Position numbers and translations under genes: made by a program. Positions 50,917-58,936 of a DNA stretch of 64,000 nucleotides are shown here, piece by piece; the first letter of the stretch is position 1; every line of letters starts with the position of its first letter. The notes below the pieces were generated by a model. It searched no databases. It was given only the letters and a program-made list of their open reading frames with translations, and was not told the DNA's origin. The DNA is from CAZRWH01 sp964603905 (GTDB taxonomy: Bacteria; Patescibacteriota; Gracilibacteria; UBA1369; UBA12470), in NCBI GenBank assembly GCA_964603905.1, contig CAZRWH010000003.1, positions 1 to 64,000 of the forward strand, read 5' to 3'.

Positions 50917-51965
50917 TGAATCTTTCTTGGACTTTACAACCTGCGGAGCTTATCAACGAAGCCACCGATGCCTGTGATCAACTTCCCCGTAATTTAACAC
51001 TTGATTCATTCCGGTCTCACTTCCCTACCTACTGGATGTTTGATGGGATGCCAAAATTCCGAAAAATCGGATTTGATACTCCATTGAGTAGTGCTGCGGC
51101 TCCTCATCCAACTCTTGCCTCTGCGACACTCGAACACCTGCGAACGTTGGTTGATGCTGGCGAGGTTTCTCCAGCGGTATTGCTTGGTTTTTACAGATTG
51201 ACGTTACTGCTTCATAACATAACTACCCACACCCTTATTGATAAAACGAATAGCTGGCCAAAAGTTAATGAACTAGGAATCGCAAACACTCAATTTCGTC
51301 ATGAAATTGATAACGATCCTGTACTTCATGCTATGAAATTTTTTATTTTTAATGCGAAGAAAAGTGTACTGGATCATGAACGAACATTTCTTGAGAAGTG
51401 GACAGAAGGTCGCAAGAAGATTCATAAACTTCTAAAAAATGCGAACATTGTTGTCCCGGACAAGGCTACCCCTGATGTCCCGGACTGGGGATTGCATGTT
51501 CATGCTGACAGACGACGTGCACGACGTGCACGCACTATCCCTAACAGCGGAGATATTACTCCTAAGCTTATCTCTCAAGCGATGATCAATTTCCACGAAA
51601 AAGGAAGGCGCGTATTAAGGGCTCGTGCATACCGGCTTCTTCAAGATGGACCTGCTTCACAACTAGACCGAGCAGAATCCTTAAGATGGGAACACGATCT
51701 AATCAATGTCATGCTCCAAGGTGAATACTACGCAGAAGAAGTTTGGAGAATTTTATCATCTCGCTCTGGTTGTTTTCATAAATTTAGAGACAGGAAGGTA
51801 AGAGACATCCTTGCCCCAGTAGGCCCACGCATTGATTCTCTACCAGAAGAAGATGCAGAAGAGAAAGATATTCTTGAGCAAACATTAATGGCTATTTCCG
51901 ATTTCGTTAAAACTGCCCTTGAGCTTGAGATGTATGCTGGGGGGACTATGCCGCGTTTGACATAA
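50916..51965 (+). CDS. Unknown protein, paralogue B of a tandem pair
   Basis: A 349-aa soluble helical protein homologous along its length to the preceding gene product, with a longer N terminus and an Arg-rich insert near residue 195 (HADRRRARRARTIP). It has no signal peptide or recognised motif. The last two codons and the stop (TTGACATAA) also form the -35 box of the next promoter. The function is unknown; the operon context is the glycosyltransferase at 47989. Confidence 0.6.
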   Translation: MNLSWTLQPAELINEATDACDQLPRNLTLDSFRSHFPTYWMFDGMPKFRKIGFDTPLSSAAAPHPTLASATLEHLRTLVDAGEVSPAVLLGFYRLTLLLHNITTHTLIDKTNSWPKVNELGIANTQFRHEIDNDPVLHAMKFFIFNAKKSVLDHERTFLEKWTEGRKKIHKLLKNANIVVPDKATPDVPDWGLHVHADRRRARRARTIPNSGDITPKLISQAMINFHEKGRRVLRARAYRLLQDGPASQLDRAESLRWEHDLINVMLQGEYYAEEVWRILSSRSGCFHKFRDRKVRDILAPVGPRIDSLPEEDAEEKDILEQTLMAISDFVKTALELEMYAGGTMPRLT

Positions 51966-51985
51966 GGCGAAATACTTGGTATAGT
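51957..51985 (+). promoter_or_regulatory. Near-consensus promoter of a long structured leader
   Basis: A perfect TTGACA, a 17-base spacer and TATAGT. It is the strongest plus-strand promoter seen, together with 6680-6708. Transcription should start near 51992, leaving a ~323-nt leader before the next large gene at 52315. Confidence 0.75.
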
Positions 51986-52006
51986 CGCGCTGCTTTAAGA
52001 AACATT

Positions 52007-52066
52007 ATGAATAAATCAACCACAACAAAGGCGAACAAATACACAACTCACCACGCGCGAGCTTAG
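52007..52066 (+). CDS. Possible 19-codon leader peptide
   Basis: The short frame MNKSTTTKANKYTTHHARA starts about 15 nt after the predicted transcription start and ends at a TAG just before a stretch that can pair with the coding region (ACAACAAA with TTTGTTGT, or CAAAGG with CCTTTG, plus CAACC with GGTTG). Thr codons make up five of 19 and His two. A terminator follows about 40 nt later. The layout recalls ribosome-mediated attenuation, but translation is not proven and the downstream gene gives no amino-acid link. Confidence 0.35.
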   Translation: MNKSTTTKANKYTTHHARA

Positions 52067-52106
52067 TTTGTTGTCCTTTGGCTTAGGTTGTATCTCATAT
52101 CATCAA

Positions 52107-52138
52107 AACCGATCCCAAAGGATTGGTTTATTTTTTAT
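52107..52138 (+). terminator. Intrinsic terminator 1 in the leader
   Basis: AACCGATCC and GGATTGGTT form a 9-bp stem with loop CAAA, followed by TATTTTTTATT. Confidence 0.8.
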
Positions 52139-52165
52139 TCAAATATGTAAAATGGTCTTAACTTC

Positions 52166-52264
52166 AATACTAAATTTCAACCTTTTCAACCATCACTCTG
52201 GAGGCGTGCGGTGGAAGCACCCCTGCAGGGGTTAATATTTAGTATTTTTTATTTCCATCCGCAC
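52166..52264 (+). promoter_or_regulatory. Candidate structured regulatory RNA with pseudoknot/antiterminator
   Basis: AATACTAAAT (52166-52175) pairs perfectly with ATTTAGTATT (52237-52246). Inside that loop GTGCGGTGGA (52206-52215) can pair with TCCATCCGCAC (52254-52264), which lies outside the stem, so both together form a pseudoknot. A palindromic CCCCTGCAGGGG hairpin sits in between. The second pairing uses the 5' arm of the next terminator, so the two are mutually exclusive. I do not recognise a known riboswitch class. Confidence 0.45.
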
Positions 52265-52288
52265 AAGAAAAGATCTGTGCGGTTTTTT
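52259..52288 (+). terminator. Intrinsic terminator 2, just upstream of the 317-aa gene
   Basis: CCGCACA and TGTGCGG form a 7-bp stem with a 10-nt loop and a TTTTTT tail. The 5' arm is shared with the alternative pairing described at 52166-52264, as in attenuators. Confidence 0.75.
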
Positions 52289-52314
52289 ATTTATTATTTT
52301 CAAATTTTATTATC

Positions 52315-53268
52315 ATGAAAACACCAGAAAAAATAACAATTGCTATTGATGGATCTAGAGACATCTCTTCAGTACCTGTTTCTCAAGGCTTTGACTGGAA
52401 TAAGCTGCCTGCGCCAGTTGAACAGGTTAGAGTAAATGAAGAAAACCGGCTCGCAAAAATCAATTCAGCCACTATTACAGGAACCAATACAGGTCCTTAC
52501 ATTGACATGGGCCTACCACGAGGCTTTATTCTAACCAGTGACGCTATCATTTTAGAAGCAGAGGCTATGAGACGAGGTATATTAAAATATTATACTTCTG
52601 TACCAGCATCAGAAATCGGTGGAAGAATTATAGGGGTGCGTGATAAATTGCAAACATGTCTTTGTGCAGTTTTTTCTAATTCTCAAGTCCCTACTAGGGT
52701 TGTTACGACCCCTTACCCTGCAATAGCCGATTATTTAATTGAGGATATCCTTCCTGAATTCAAGCCTGACAGTTTCAACAAACGTCCTTTTATCACACCT
52801 AAACCATCTGGCTTAAGTCAAGAGGCGTTGTCCAAAATGAATAATGATGAAGCTTTCGTTGATTTCCTAACATCTGAGCAAATTGATGCATTACGCCAAA
52901 GTGGAACTCGTGTTGATATAGTTCCAAACACCGTAAGTCAGACTTCATTTTGGATGCTTCCAAATGAAGGCCCATTTTATGAACAGCTTGGAGAAAAATA
53001 CTACCGAGAAAAAAAGGATAAATTTAGCTTTTCTGACTTCCAAGGAGGATGGTGGTATACGGATCCTGAGACTTGGAGGAGTTATGGAATGATTCTTTCT
53101 GAAACTGGTAACGCTGGCCGTCTTAGCCCTGAATGGATTAGAAATGATGACAGTGAAAATCTGCTCGTCAATAGAGATTGGGTGTTCCGTTCTGACCCTA
53201 ATTTCCCACGCAAAACCATCTCATCAAAGCTTCAAAGAGGCTACTCAAAATCCACTCTTTTTATGTAG
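52315..53268 (+). CDS. Unknown protein controlled by a structured leader
   Basis: A 317-aa soluble protein. The N terminus has a strand-rich segment (KITIAIDGSRDISSVPVS), then GPYIDMGLPRGFILTSDAII, a helical middle and a C-terminal region rich in Trp and Tyr (FQGGWWYTDPETWRSYGMIL). It ends STLFM. I recognise no family or catalytic motif. No other gene is on the same transcript, since a terminator follows. Strong promoter plus two terminators upstream indicate tight regulation. Confidence 0.6.
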   Translation: MKTPEKITIAIDGSRDISSVPVSQGFDWNKLPAPVEQVRVNEENRLAKINSATITGTNTGPYIDMGLPRGFILTSDAIILEAEAMRRGILKYYTSVPASEIGGRIIGVRDKLQTCLCAVFSNSQVPTRVVTTPYPAIADYLIEDILPEFKPDSFNKRPFITPKPSGLSQEALSKMNNDEAFVDFLTSEQIDALRQSGTRVDIVPNTVSQTSFWMLPNEGPFYEQLGEKYYREKKDKFSFSDFQGGWWYTDPETWRSYGMILSETGNAGRLSPEWIRNDDSENLLVNRDWVFRSDPNFPRKTISSKLQRGYSKSTLFM

Positions 53269-53301
53269 TTACAGACCAAGAAATCTAGAATTCTTCATTT
53301 T

Positions 53302-53337
53302 GAGGGGTGCTTCATACAGTGCCCCTCTTACATTTTT
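53302..53337. terminator. Bidirectional terminator between convergent genes
   Basis: GAGGGGTGC pairs with GTGCCCCTC (two G-T pairs) around an 8-nt loop, followed by TTACATTTTT. It sits between the convergent ends at 53268 and 53328. Confidence 0.7.
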
Positions 53338-54581
53338 CCTAATACGCTTTTTACATACGTTACCGCCTTATCATCCCCCATTTTCTGTGCGAGACTAAGC
53401 ATTTTTTGGTATTTGGAACGATGTTTTTTTGCGTCTGAAACGGTTTTGACGTTGCGGACTTTTTTGGCGAGTTGGCTGTATTGCCCTCTGTAACAAGCCT
53501 TTACCATTTTTTCGTCTTTGATCTTACGGTAGCATTTTAGCGCTTCACTGTAATTGCCTGCGTTGTAATAGTGTGCACCTTTTGCAGAGATTACTGATTT
53601 GATTAATTTGTCGTCGCCTTTTCTTTTTGCGTAGTAGAGAGCTTTTTTGAAATCTTTTGCTTGTATTGCTTCGACTGATGCGTTGTGATGTACACTTGCG
53701 AGCAACTCACGATCGCCAAGTTTCTCGAAGAAAAATATCGCTGACTTGAATTTCTTTTGTTTCATCAATGTGATACCGACATTTCGATAAGCGACTTCGA
53801 GGTTACGCTGGACGATCTCTTTCATGCTACTGATTTTCAGAGCGAATTGAGCACGTTTTACCATTGTTCGCGGGTCTATTGAGCGTGTTTCTTCAGTTGC
53901 ATCGTTGACATCGAGTAGATTGGTCGATATGAGCTCTGTTATTGGGAGTACTCCTTCGTGGTCATCGTATTTCTGAAAAGTTGCATTTGTTGCCTCAATG
54001 TCTATTCCTTCGAAATGAAGACAGACGTGCTTGGGAAGGAGCTTGATTTTGAGTTCTGTAATTGGGAACTTACGCGAGAAAAGATACGAGTAAAGTGTGA
54101 CTATTTGGTTACAGTCACCTATTAGCTTTTCTTCGCGTGGATTTTTTAGAAGTCGTCCGAAGTTTGCAGCTTCCTGATACTTGTAATGTTTACCTGGCGT
54201 TAGGTATGACATCATCAGTGCGAGGTACTTGATTTGAGCTTTTTTGTGCTTCGGAAAACTCAGGCCTCGAGCCTCAAGTCTTGCGCTTATAGAAGCCTCA
54301 TTCAGCTGTGTCGCCTCGGCGTATTGATCAAATTCTTTGTTCAACTCTTTTACGTTTGCATACATCTTTCGACGAACGCTTTTGCTCATGTATTTATAGT
54401 TCTTGTACTTCTTCTCCATCCACAAATCGAGCACAACTAAGTCCTTTTGCATCAGCTTTTCCAACTCTTTTTGGACTGTGAATTTGTTGCTCGTTGATTT
54501 TATTTTTTTGAAAAACTTATCCACCTTTTTCTCAAAGGGATTCGCGTATGGGGAAAATAATTGTAATATTTTTGTTATCAT
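53328..54581 (-). CDS. Transglutaminase-like core with TPR-like repeats
   Basis: A 417-aa protein. A central region (about 150-225) has the transglutaminase-like pattern: GDCNQIVTLYSYLFSRKF with a candidate catalytic Cys, then LPKHVCLHFEGIDIEATNAT with a candidate His and an acidic residue after it. From about residue 255 to 417, repeated ~33-residue helical hairpins (AYRNVGITLMKQKKFKSAIF, KALYYAKRKGDDKL, YYNAGNYSEALKCYRKI) are TPR-like. The N terminus is basic and helical. It could be an inactive scaffold or a protease/crosslinking enzyme; the Cys-His pair favours an enzyme. Confidence 0.65.
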   Translation of the reverse strand: MITKILQLFSPYANPFEKKVDKFFKKIKSTSNKFTVQKELEKLMQKDLVVLDLWMEKKYKNYKYMSKSVRRKMYANVKELNKEFDQYAEATQLNEASISARLEARGLSFPKHKKAQIKYLALMMSYLTPGKHYKYQEAANFGRLLKNPREEKLIGDCNQIVTLYSYLFSRKFPITELKIKLLPKHVCLHFEGIDIEATNATFQKYDDHEGVLPITELISTNLLDVNDATEETRSIDPRTMVKRAQFALKISSMKEIVQRNLEVAYRNVGITLMKQKKFKSAIFFFEKLGDRELLASVHHNASVEAIQAKDFKKALYYAKRKGDDKLIKSVISAKGAHYYNAGNYSEALKCYRKIKDEKMVKACYRGQYSQLAKKVRNVKTVSDAKKHRSKYQKMLSLAQKMGDDKAVTYVKSVLGKM

Positions 54582-54686
54582 CTCTGTTTATTATACCATA
54601 TCTGAGCCTTGCTGGCTATCTGTTGGACTGTCATTTTATCGTGGTTTTGTGATATAGAATTTTTGGCCAAATAAAAAAACAACAAC

Positions 54687-56186
54687 ATGACAGACTTTTC
54701 GCCTCAAAAACCCAAAGTTAAACTAATTGCACACACCGATCACGCTTTTGATCTATCGATCGCGAGTGCTCGAACCTGTTACAGCCCCCGACTAATCGTC
54801 CCAGAAGATGTAACCGAAGGACAACGCGAACGAATAGGTGAAGCTATTTACGAAGCTGGCCATCACACTCCTTTTCAACATCCAACTTTTGTTTTTGGAC
54901 TTGAAGGTGTTTCCAGACAACTAATCTGGAGCTTTTTGCATTCACATCCCTTCTATAATTCTGAACAGAGCTCTCAGAGGTATGTTGTTCTCGATAAACC
55001 AACAGTTTACGTCCCGCCGATTGAAGGTGATGCACTAGCAATTTATGAAGAAGCTGTTTTGAAATCTTGGGAGGCCTACGATAAGATCTCTGAACTTCTC
55101 AAAGAAGACAACTTCCGTATGATGTCTGCAATTGGTCGAATCAAAGGACAAAACGAGAAACAAATTCGAACTGACTCTGAGAAAAAAGCTATTGAAAACG
55201 GACGTTACGTTCTCCCTGTTTGCGCAACTGCAAACCTTTATCACACAGTTTCGGGACTCGTCCTCAAGCGCTACGTCCGAATGGTCAACGCATGCGACTG
55301 CCCTACTGAGGCTAAAGAGCTTGTTAATGCTATGGTTGAGGCTGCACGCGAGGTCGCACCTGACTTCATCGATCGAATTGGTGAACCTGCAATGGACGAT
55401 TTGATAGAAAACGATTTTGAAAAAGGTGAAGTTGATACCAACATGGATGGCAAAATTTCACAATTAATCGGATACGACAAAGACGCTGAAAAAATTGTTG
55501 CCGACAGTGTCCGAATGGCTCTAGGAACCAAAGGAACTGACGAAGAGATTTTGGAGCAAATTTTGAATCCTGAAAAAAATCCATACCTGCTTGATACGCT
55601 AAATAACTGGACTCTCTCTCCTTCAATGAGAGCTTTGAACAATATCAATTACACATTCAAAAAAGTCCTTACTCACACAGCTGATTCGCAAGAGCAAAGA
55701 CATCGTATGAACCCAGCTTCAAGACCTTTGCTAACCCGAACGCACCCTCGCAAACCTGATTATCACATGCCTGAAGTTGTCGAGAAAAATGATGAGGCTG
55801 CAACATTGTATCGAGAAACTGTTGAGATGCTTTGGGAAGCTAAAAACAAACTTATCGACATGGGAGTTTCTGACGAATTTGCGTGTTATCTACTTCCGAA
55901 TGCCGTGAATATCCGATTTATTCAAAGTGGATCTTTCCTAAATCTGCTTCACAAATGGAGGCTTCGGCTTTGTTTCAATGCTCAGCTTGAAATCTACAAC
56001 GCTTCTGTTGAAGAAGTTGCACAAGTTGCGGAAGTTCATCCTAATCTTGCTAAGTACATCGGACCTCCTTGTTTCAATCGAAAACATAAGAAGTTCGATC
56101 GGATTGAGGGGCCTTGTCCTGAAGGAGCACGATGGTGCGGAATTACAGTTTGGCAAGGATGGCCGAAGGTTAAGAGGCCGTTTTAG
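54687..56186 (+). CDS. Long (duplicated) ThyX-like thymidylate synthase
   Basis: A 499-aa protein about twice the usual ThyX length. The N-terminal half has ARTCYSP, EAGHHTPFQHPTFVFGLEGV, then SRQLIW and NSEQSSQRYVV, but lacks the RHR of the ThyX motif. The C-terminal half has SQEQRHRMNPASRP and IRFIQSGSFLNLLHKWRLRL with FNAQLEI, the usual end of ThyX. The protein therefore looks like a tandem duplication in which the active-site parts are divided. It would make dTMP from dUMP using FAD and methylenetetrahydrofolate. No thyA is in the window. Confidence 0.75.
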   Translation: MTDFSPQKPKVKLIAHTDHAFDLSIASARTCYSPRLIVPEDVTEGQRERIGEAIYEAGHHTPFQHPTFVFGLEGVSRQLIWSFLHSHPFYNSEQSSQRYVVLDKPTVYVPPIEGDALAIYEEAVLKSWEAYDKISELLKEDNFRMMSAIGRIKGQNEKQIRTDSEKKAIENGRYVLPVCATANLYHTVSGLVLKRYVRMVNACDCPTEAKELVNAMVEAAREVAPDFIDRIGEPAMDDLIENDFEKGEVDTNMDGKISQLIGYDKDAEKIVADSVRMALGTKGTDEEILEQILNPEKNPYLLDTLNNWTLSPSMRALNNINYTFKKVLTHTADSQEQRHRMNPASRPLLTRTHPRKPDYHMPEVVEKNDEAATLYRETVEMLWEAKNKLIDMGVSDEFACYLLPNAVNIRFIQSGSFLNLLHKWRLRLCFNAQLEIYNASVEEVAQVAEVHPNLAKYIGPPCFNRKHKKFDRIEGPCPEGARWCGITVWQGWPKVKRPF

Positions 56187-56231
56187 TGGACAGTGAACAG
56201 TGGACAGTGGATAGTGGACAGTGAACAGTGT
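56185..56231. repeat. Heptamer repeat (GTGGACA type) after thyX
   Basis: GTGGACA-GTGAACA-GTGGACA-GTGGATA-GTGGACA-GTGAACA starts at the last base of the thyX stop region. Confidence 0.9.
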
Positions 56232-56257
56232 TGGCATTTCGTCCATTACGAAACTTG

Positions 56258-56286
56258 TTTACTTACAGTTCTGTCTTCTCTATAAT
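56258..56286 (+). promoter_or_regulatory. Promoter for the lipoprotein gene at 56313
   Basis: TTTACT and a perfect TATAAT are separated by 17 bases, 26 bases before the start codon. Confidence 0.6.
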
Positions 56287-56312
56287 TCCCTCCTGTCTTT
56301 AAACACCTAAAA

Positions 56313-56771
56313 ATGAAAATCAATCTACCAAGCAGAGCACAAACTGTTACAGCTGTTGCCTTGATGAGCCTAAGCGGATGCGATACTACACCTACCGAGA
56401 CTCCCGAATGCCCGCAAGTACCTGCTGCATCTGAAAGACCTTCCGAAGCTGAGCTCGCAAAACTCCGATCAGCTAGCCAAGCATTGATGGATGGCGCTTT
56501 GCCATGTGGGATTGAATATTCCAATGCCAAACTTTCGTACACTAATCTTGAGGACTCTGTTATGGCTCTTTGTGGTAATCCAGAAGTGGAAACGCTACAA
56601 AACGATTTAGGCGATCAGATTAGAGCGATCTGTACAGTTCATGCTGAAAGACACGGACACATCGACTTACTCCTTGATAATCAACCACAGCTTTGTGTAA
56701 CTGCTGCTAGAGCAAAAAGTTGTTTTGACCAAGTAGACGCTGCTCGCGAAATCGTAGCTAACATGAAGTAG
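56313..56771 (+). CDS. Predicted lipoprotein
   Basis: A 152-aa protein with a signal peptide ending in the lipobox LSLSGC, Cys23 being the likely anchor, then a Thr/Pro-rich linker (TTPTETPECPQVP) and a helical domain with several cysteines (LPCGIEY, ALCGNPE, AICTVH, QLCVTAARAKSCFDQ). The cysteine pattern is similar in style to the lipoproteins at 5637 and 6737. The function is unknown. It has its own TATAAT promoter. Confidence 0.65.
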   Translation: MKINLPSRAQTVTAVALMSLSGCDTTPTETPECPQVPAASERPSEAELAKLRSASQALMDGALPCGIEYSNAKLSYTNLEDSVMALCGNPEVETLQNDLGDQIRAICTVHAERHGHIDLLLDNQPQLCVTAARAKSCFDQVDAAREIVANMK

Positions 56772-56833
56772 TATTAGTTGCACCCCACTCCTGTTTATGG
56801 TAAAGTCCGCTTACCAATTTTGACATATCAAAA

Positions 56834-58075
56834 ATGACAATTTCAAACGAAGTAAGCAAACTTCTTAAGACATATAACAAACAGGATATTTACCTCGATC
56901 ACGCAGCGACAACTTACACTGATAGCGCGGTGAAGGAGGTTATGGATCCATATTTTTGTGAAAAATTCGGAAATCCTTCTGGGTTTTATCAGATAGGGTT
57001 CGACGTTCAAGAAGACATCCAGTCTGCACGCGTTTCGGTTGCGAAAAACCTAAACTGCTCTCCTCAAGAAATAATATTCTGCGGAGGTGGAACTGAGTCT
57101 GACAACCTTGCAATTTTGGGTGCGGCTAGAGCTATTGGGAAAGGCCACGTTATAACTTGTTCTGTCGAACATCATGCTGTACTTGATCCTGTTGAACAAC
57201 TAGAGAAAGAAGGTTTTGAAACAACAATCCTACCTGTTAATCGAGATGGTCTTGTTGAAGTAGAAGAACTTAAAAAAGCTCTTCGCGACGATACGATTCT
57301 GGTTTCGATTATGTACGCAAATAACGAGATCGGTACTATCCAGCCTATCGCTGAACTGGCTGCAGTTTGTCGCGAGAAAGGCGTTTTGTTCCATACAGAT
57401 GCCTGCCAAGCTGGCTGCTATCTTGATCTCGATGTGAAGAAGCTTGGAGTGGATATGATGACTTTGAATGGAAGCAAGATTTATGGACCGAAAGGTGTTG
57501 GATGTTTGTATGTAAAGGGTGGCATCAGATTGAAGCCTCTGGTTTTTGGAGGAGGACAAGAGCGTGGTATTAGAAGTGGAACTGAGAATGTTCCTGGAAT
57601 AATTGGTTTTGCCAAAGCTATCGAATTGGCTCAAAAAAACCGAGAAGAAGAATCAAAAAGACTGACCAAATTACGAGACAAATTAATCAAAGGTCTAACT
57701 GAAAAAATCGACAAATGTTTCCTAAATGGAGGCGCTGAAAATCGTCTTCCAAACAACATAAATGTGACGATTTTGGATATCGAAGGAGAGTCTGTTGGAC
57801 TTTTCCTGAACGAACTTGGAGTTTATGCATCAACAGGTTCAGCTTGTAGTTCGCGAAGCCTAGAGCCTTCACATGTTATCCGAGCAATCGGACTACCTTA
57901 TGAAGCTGCTCATGGAAGTATGAGATTTACACTTGGACACGTAACAACAGAAGAACATATCGACTTTGTAATAGAGGTTCTGCCACAAATTGTCGAGATA
58001 TTGAGAAAAATTTCACCCCTCAATCTCGACTCTAATGAAATCCAAGAGGGGCAAGGTAACCTTCATTACAAATGA
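56834..58075 (+). CDS. iscS: Cysteine desulfurase (NifS/IscS type)
   Basis: A 413-aa fold-type I PLP enzyme that takes sulfur from cysteine for Fe-S clusters and tRNA thiolation. Motifs are YLDHAATTYTDSAV near residue 21, the histidine of CSVEHHAVLDP, PLP lysine in LNGSKIYGPKGVGCLYV and the catalytic Cys loop TGSACSSRSLEPSHV near residue 335. A short C-terminal extension follows the usual end. Its stop overlaps the iscU start by 4 bases (ATGA), so the two are co-translated. Confidence 0.94.
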   Translation: MTISNEVSKLLKTYNKQDIYLDHAATTYTDSAVKEVMDPYFCEKFGNPSGFYQIGFDVQEDIQSARVSVAKNLNCSPQEIIFCGGGTESDNLAILGAARAIGKGHVITCSVEHHAVLDPVEQLEKEGFETTILPVNRDGLVEVEELKKALRDDTILVSIMYANNEIGTIQPIAELAAVCREKGVLFHTDACQAGCYLDLDVKKLGVDMMTLNGSKIYGPKGVGCLYVKGGIRLKPLVFGGGQERGIRSGTENVPGIIGFAKAIELAQKNREEESKRLTKLRDKLIKGLTEKIDKCFLNGGAENRLPNNINVTILDIEGESVGLFLNELGVYASTGSACSSRSLEPSHVIRAIGLPYEAAHGSMRFTLGHVTTEEHIDFVIEVLPQIVEILRKISPLNLDSNEIQEGQGNLHYK

Positions 58076-58734
58076 ACATAAAGATCGTAAAAACCGACGG
58101 AGACGTCGAAGGCGGAGACCAGAAATGGGTTTATTCCGGCAAAGTTAAATCGCATTTTTTCCATCCACAAAATCTTGTTGAAGACATCAATTCATTCGAC
58201 GAGTCAGAATACAACGGAGCTGGGACTGTAGGAAGTCCTGCCTGTGGTGACATGATGAAAATGTGGATCAATGTAGATCCAGAAACCGACACTATCGTCG
58301 ACTGTAAATGGCAAACTTTTGGTTGCGCTTCTGCAATTGCCTCAACCTCCATGCTTTCTGTAATGGTTATAGAAAACGGAGGCACACCTATTGAAGAAGC
58401 TCTTTCTCTCAAGCCACAAGATATTCTTGAGCGACTTGGAGGACTTCCTCCACGAAAAGTTCACTGCAGTGTCCTTGGAGACAAGGCTCTTCGCAAAGCG
58501 ATCAATGAATACTTCAGACGAAGTGAGCAGTATGACCGTATCGTCATTGAAGGATCGATAATTGTTGATCCTGAGACAAAAATAACAGATCGAGACATCG
58601 AAGAGGCTGTTCTTGAAGGCGCAGATGACATGGAGAAGCTTCAAAAGAAATTAAAAGTTGGAATCAAGGACGAAAAAGCTTATGCTAAGGCAGAGGCCCT
58701 GATGAAAAAATTTATCGAAAAATTCTATGGTTAA
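58072..58734 (+). CDS. iscU: IscU/NifU-type Fe-S scaffold with degenerate C-terminal domain
   Basis: A 220-aa protein. Residues ~20-145 are an IscU scaffold: VGSPACGDMMKMWI, FGCASAIASTSML and PRKVHCSVLGDKAL supply the three cluster cysteines. Residues ~165-205 (IVDPETKITDRDIEEAVLEG, then KLQKKLKVG) follow the BFD-like 2Fe-2S domain of NifU, but the four cysteines expected there are all replaced. It assembles clusters with sulfur from the overlapping IscS. Confidence 0.88.
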   Translation: MNIKIVKTDGDVEGGDQKWVYSGKVKSHFFHPQNLVEDINSFDESEYNGAGTVGSPACGDMMKMWINVDPETDTIVDCKWQTFGCASAIASTSMLSVMVIENGGTPIEEALSLKPQDILERLGGLPPRKVHCSVLGDKALRKAINEYFRRSEQYDRIVIEGSIIVDPETKITDRDIEEAVLEGADDMEKLQKKLKVGIKDEKAYAKAEALMKKFIEKFYG

Positions 58735-58927
58735 ATACGTTTTCTTCTTCCTAATCGTGCTTGGCATTCTGCTTTATTTCGTGACTTTTTTTGAAAACAA
58801 AGGAAAAGTAAAAGCTAAGATACTCGGAAAAGAACGTGAGATGTCCTTGGGGCTACTTCTCTTTTCTTGTTTTGCTGATGGAGCGATCTTGAGCTTTTTG
58901 CTCTACTACATGATCTTCATGGACTAG
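58727..58927 (+). CDS. Small two-helix membrane protein
   Basis: A 66-aa protein with two predicted transmembrane helices (residues 4-22 and 42-62) joined by a basic, Lys-rich loop. It overlaps iscU by 8 bases, so it is in the isc operon. No family is recognised; the tight coupling is its best support. Confidence 0.55.
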   Translation: MVKYVFFFLIVLGILLYFVTFFENKGKVKAKILGKEREMSLGLLLFSCFADGAILSFLLYYMIFMD

Positions 58928-58936
58928 AAGGGCCTG

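Noticed and set aside
51992..52300. Leader region as a tmRNA or SRP RNA
   Set aside because: No tRNA-like end, CCA or tag context is seen, and no SRP Alu or GGAAGCAG-type helix 8 is seen.
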